From: Thalassospira sp.
Lineage (GTDB): Bacteria; Pseudomonadota; Alphaproteobacteria; Rhodospirillales; Thalassospiraceae
Assembly (NCBI RefSeq): GCF_002709775.1
Contig: NZ_PAQR01000005.1
Span: 1 to 64,000 of the forward strand
Length of the DNA: 64,000 nt
Reading direction: 5' to 3'
Part shown: in pieces, positions 63,290 to 64,000 of the stretch
How the letters are laid out: each line of letters begins with the position of its first letter
Numbering within the stretch: position 1 is the stretch's first letter
Notes under the pieces: model-generated
Databases searched by the model: none
Told to the model about the DNA's origin: nothing
Seen by the model: only the letters and a program-made list of their open reading frames with translations
Made by a program: the position numbers and the translations under genes

Positions 63290-64000
63290 ATGAACAATGC
63301 TGCGCGACAGAACACGGCCGCCCAGCGTCGCCAAACCTCATCCAGACCGGCGACCCGGCGCCCCCGCGAGATTGCCCGACATTGGCGGGCAGCCGAGGGC
63401 ATTGATATGTTCGAAGCCGATTACAAGAATTTCTCCTTCCCCAAGCACAGCCACGACTATTACGCCTTTGGCACGATCCTTAATGGGGCGGAGCGGTTCA
63501 TGACGCGCGGGACCAATTATGTCGCCGCACGCGGGCAGCTTTTGATGATGAACCCGATGCAGGTTCATGATGGCGGACCGGCATCCGATGATGGCTATCA
63601 GTACCAGATCATGTTCATCGACCCGAAGGTGTTTGGCGATCTGGTCAGCGAGATTTCCCCCAAAAGCGCCGGCCTGCCGTTTTTTGGCAATTGTGTGGTG
63701 AGCGACCCGGAATTGCATTTGCAGCTACAAGGGCTGCATCGCCTGTTTCGGCCGGGGGCAGAGGATGAGGCAACCCGTCTCGAACGCGATAGCCAGCTTC
63801 TTTACAGTGCCGCACGGTTTTCGCTGCGCCATGCCGATGCCCCGCCCTATCTTTATCAGCCGGGCTCAGAGGACAAACGGGTTCAGGCCGTGATTGATTA
63901 TATGGCCGCCCACCTTGATGCGAACATATCGCTTGATGATCTGGCGGCCATAACCGGGCTCAGCCGGTTTCATTTGCTGCGCGTGTTCCGGGCCGCAACC
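63290..64000 (+). CDS. AraC-family transcriptional regulator (3' end beyond window)
   Basis: At least 237 codons are visible and the frame runs off the right edge. The N-terminal part is a cupin-like AraC effector domain with FPKHSHDYYAFGTILNGAERF and the MMNPMQVHDGGP loop. The first helix-turn-helix begins near residue 205 (AAHLDANISLDDLAAITGLSRFHLLRVFRAAT), as in AraC proteins. The start codon ATG at 63290 lacks an obvious Shine-Dalgarno; other Met residues further on are less likely because the basic N-terminus leads straight into the domain. Such proteins often govern amino-acid exporters or sugar genes, here unknown. Confidence 0.9.
   Translation, partial: MNNAARQNTAAQRRQTSSRPATRRPREIARHWRAAEGIDMFEADYKNFSFPKHSHDYYAFGTILNGAERFMTRGTNYVAARGQLLMMNPMQVHDGGPASDDGYQYQIMFIDPKVFGDLVSEISPKSAGLPFFGNCVVSDPELHLQLQGLHRLFRPGAEDEATRLERDSQLLYSAARFSLRHADAPPYLYQPGSEDKRVQAVIDYMAAHLDANISLDDLAAITGLSRFHLLRVFRAAT

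Noticed and set aside
1-64000. Mobile elements, CRISPR, tRNA or rRNA genes
   Set aside because: No transposase, integrase, terminal inverted repeats, regularly spaced repeats or cloverleaf-like sequence was seen on reading. Composition appears uniform, so no transferred island is claimed.

Overview
The window looks like an ordinary chromosomal stretch of a free-living marine alphaproteobacterium of the Rhodospirillales. My best guess is Thalassospira or a close relative. This rests on moderately high G+C, the ffh-rpsP-rimM-trmD-rplS-leuC-leuD-leuB order, a complete cbb3 oxidase locus with its own FNR-type regulator, an ECF41-type sigma factor and a SorC-controlled polyol ABC operon. The genus is inferred from gene content and protein style, not from a database search. 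I see no rRNA, tRNA, insertion sequence, prophage or CRISPR array.

Layout. 1-560: a tandem glycine riboswitch on the minus strand, whose target gene lies off the left edge. 557-6963: gpmI, an EnvC-like amidase activator, the ctpA protease, a divergent polysaccharide deacetylase and rppH, tightly packed on the plus strand (glycolysis, cell envelope, RNA turnover). 7042-11016: a small membrane protein, a Tam-like methyltransferase, an alpha/beta hydrolase, an orphan outer-membrane-like protein and a squalene/phytoene synthase-family enzyme. 11099-13943 (minus): pgk, dapF and an acetyltransferase-like gene. 14348-23393 (plus): ccoNOQP, ccoGHIS and fnr, i.e. the high-affinity terminal oxidase, its assembly and copper-loading factors, and the oxygen sensor that probably controls them. 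FNR boxes with correctly spaced -10 elements precede both ccoN and ccoG, and a further perfect box faces the divergent acetyltransferase gene. 23607-25355: panB and panC. 25622-29522: ffh, rpsP, rimM, trmD, rplS. 30105-33520: leuC, an undescribed 62-codon gene, leuD and leuB.

33577-35568 (minus): an ECF41 sigma factor, its AhpD-like partner preceded by a recognisable ECF41-type promoter, and an unknown protein. 35816-38467: cfa (minus) and asd (plus). 38660-44875 (plus): SorC regulator, ABC transporter (binding protein, two permeases, ATPase) and a short-chain polyol dehydrogenase. 44973-50313: an AlkZ/YcaQ-type DNA glycosylase, an SLC13 carrier with an unusual charged linker between its two regulatory domains, and a LysR/EamA divergent pair. 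50376-51938 (minus): yggT, yggU, folD. 52228-54576: tag, a LacI regulator and an AlkB-type dioxygenase, so alkylation repair genes are well represented. 54672-60470 (minus): a complete RND efflux system in the order adaptor, pump, outer membrane channel. 60807-62918 (minus): a chemoreceptor. 63290-end: an AraC-family regulator cut by the window edge.

No dramatic new system is evident. The points most worth a second look are the conserved-looking small gene between leuC and leuD, the FNR promoter architecture with the divergent acetyltransferase gene, the ECF41 promoter match, the hairpin-rich panC-ffh interval, the charged insert in the SLC13 carrier, and the palindrome-rich region between the chemoreceptor and the AraC regulator.
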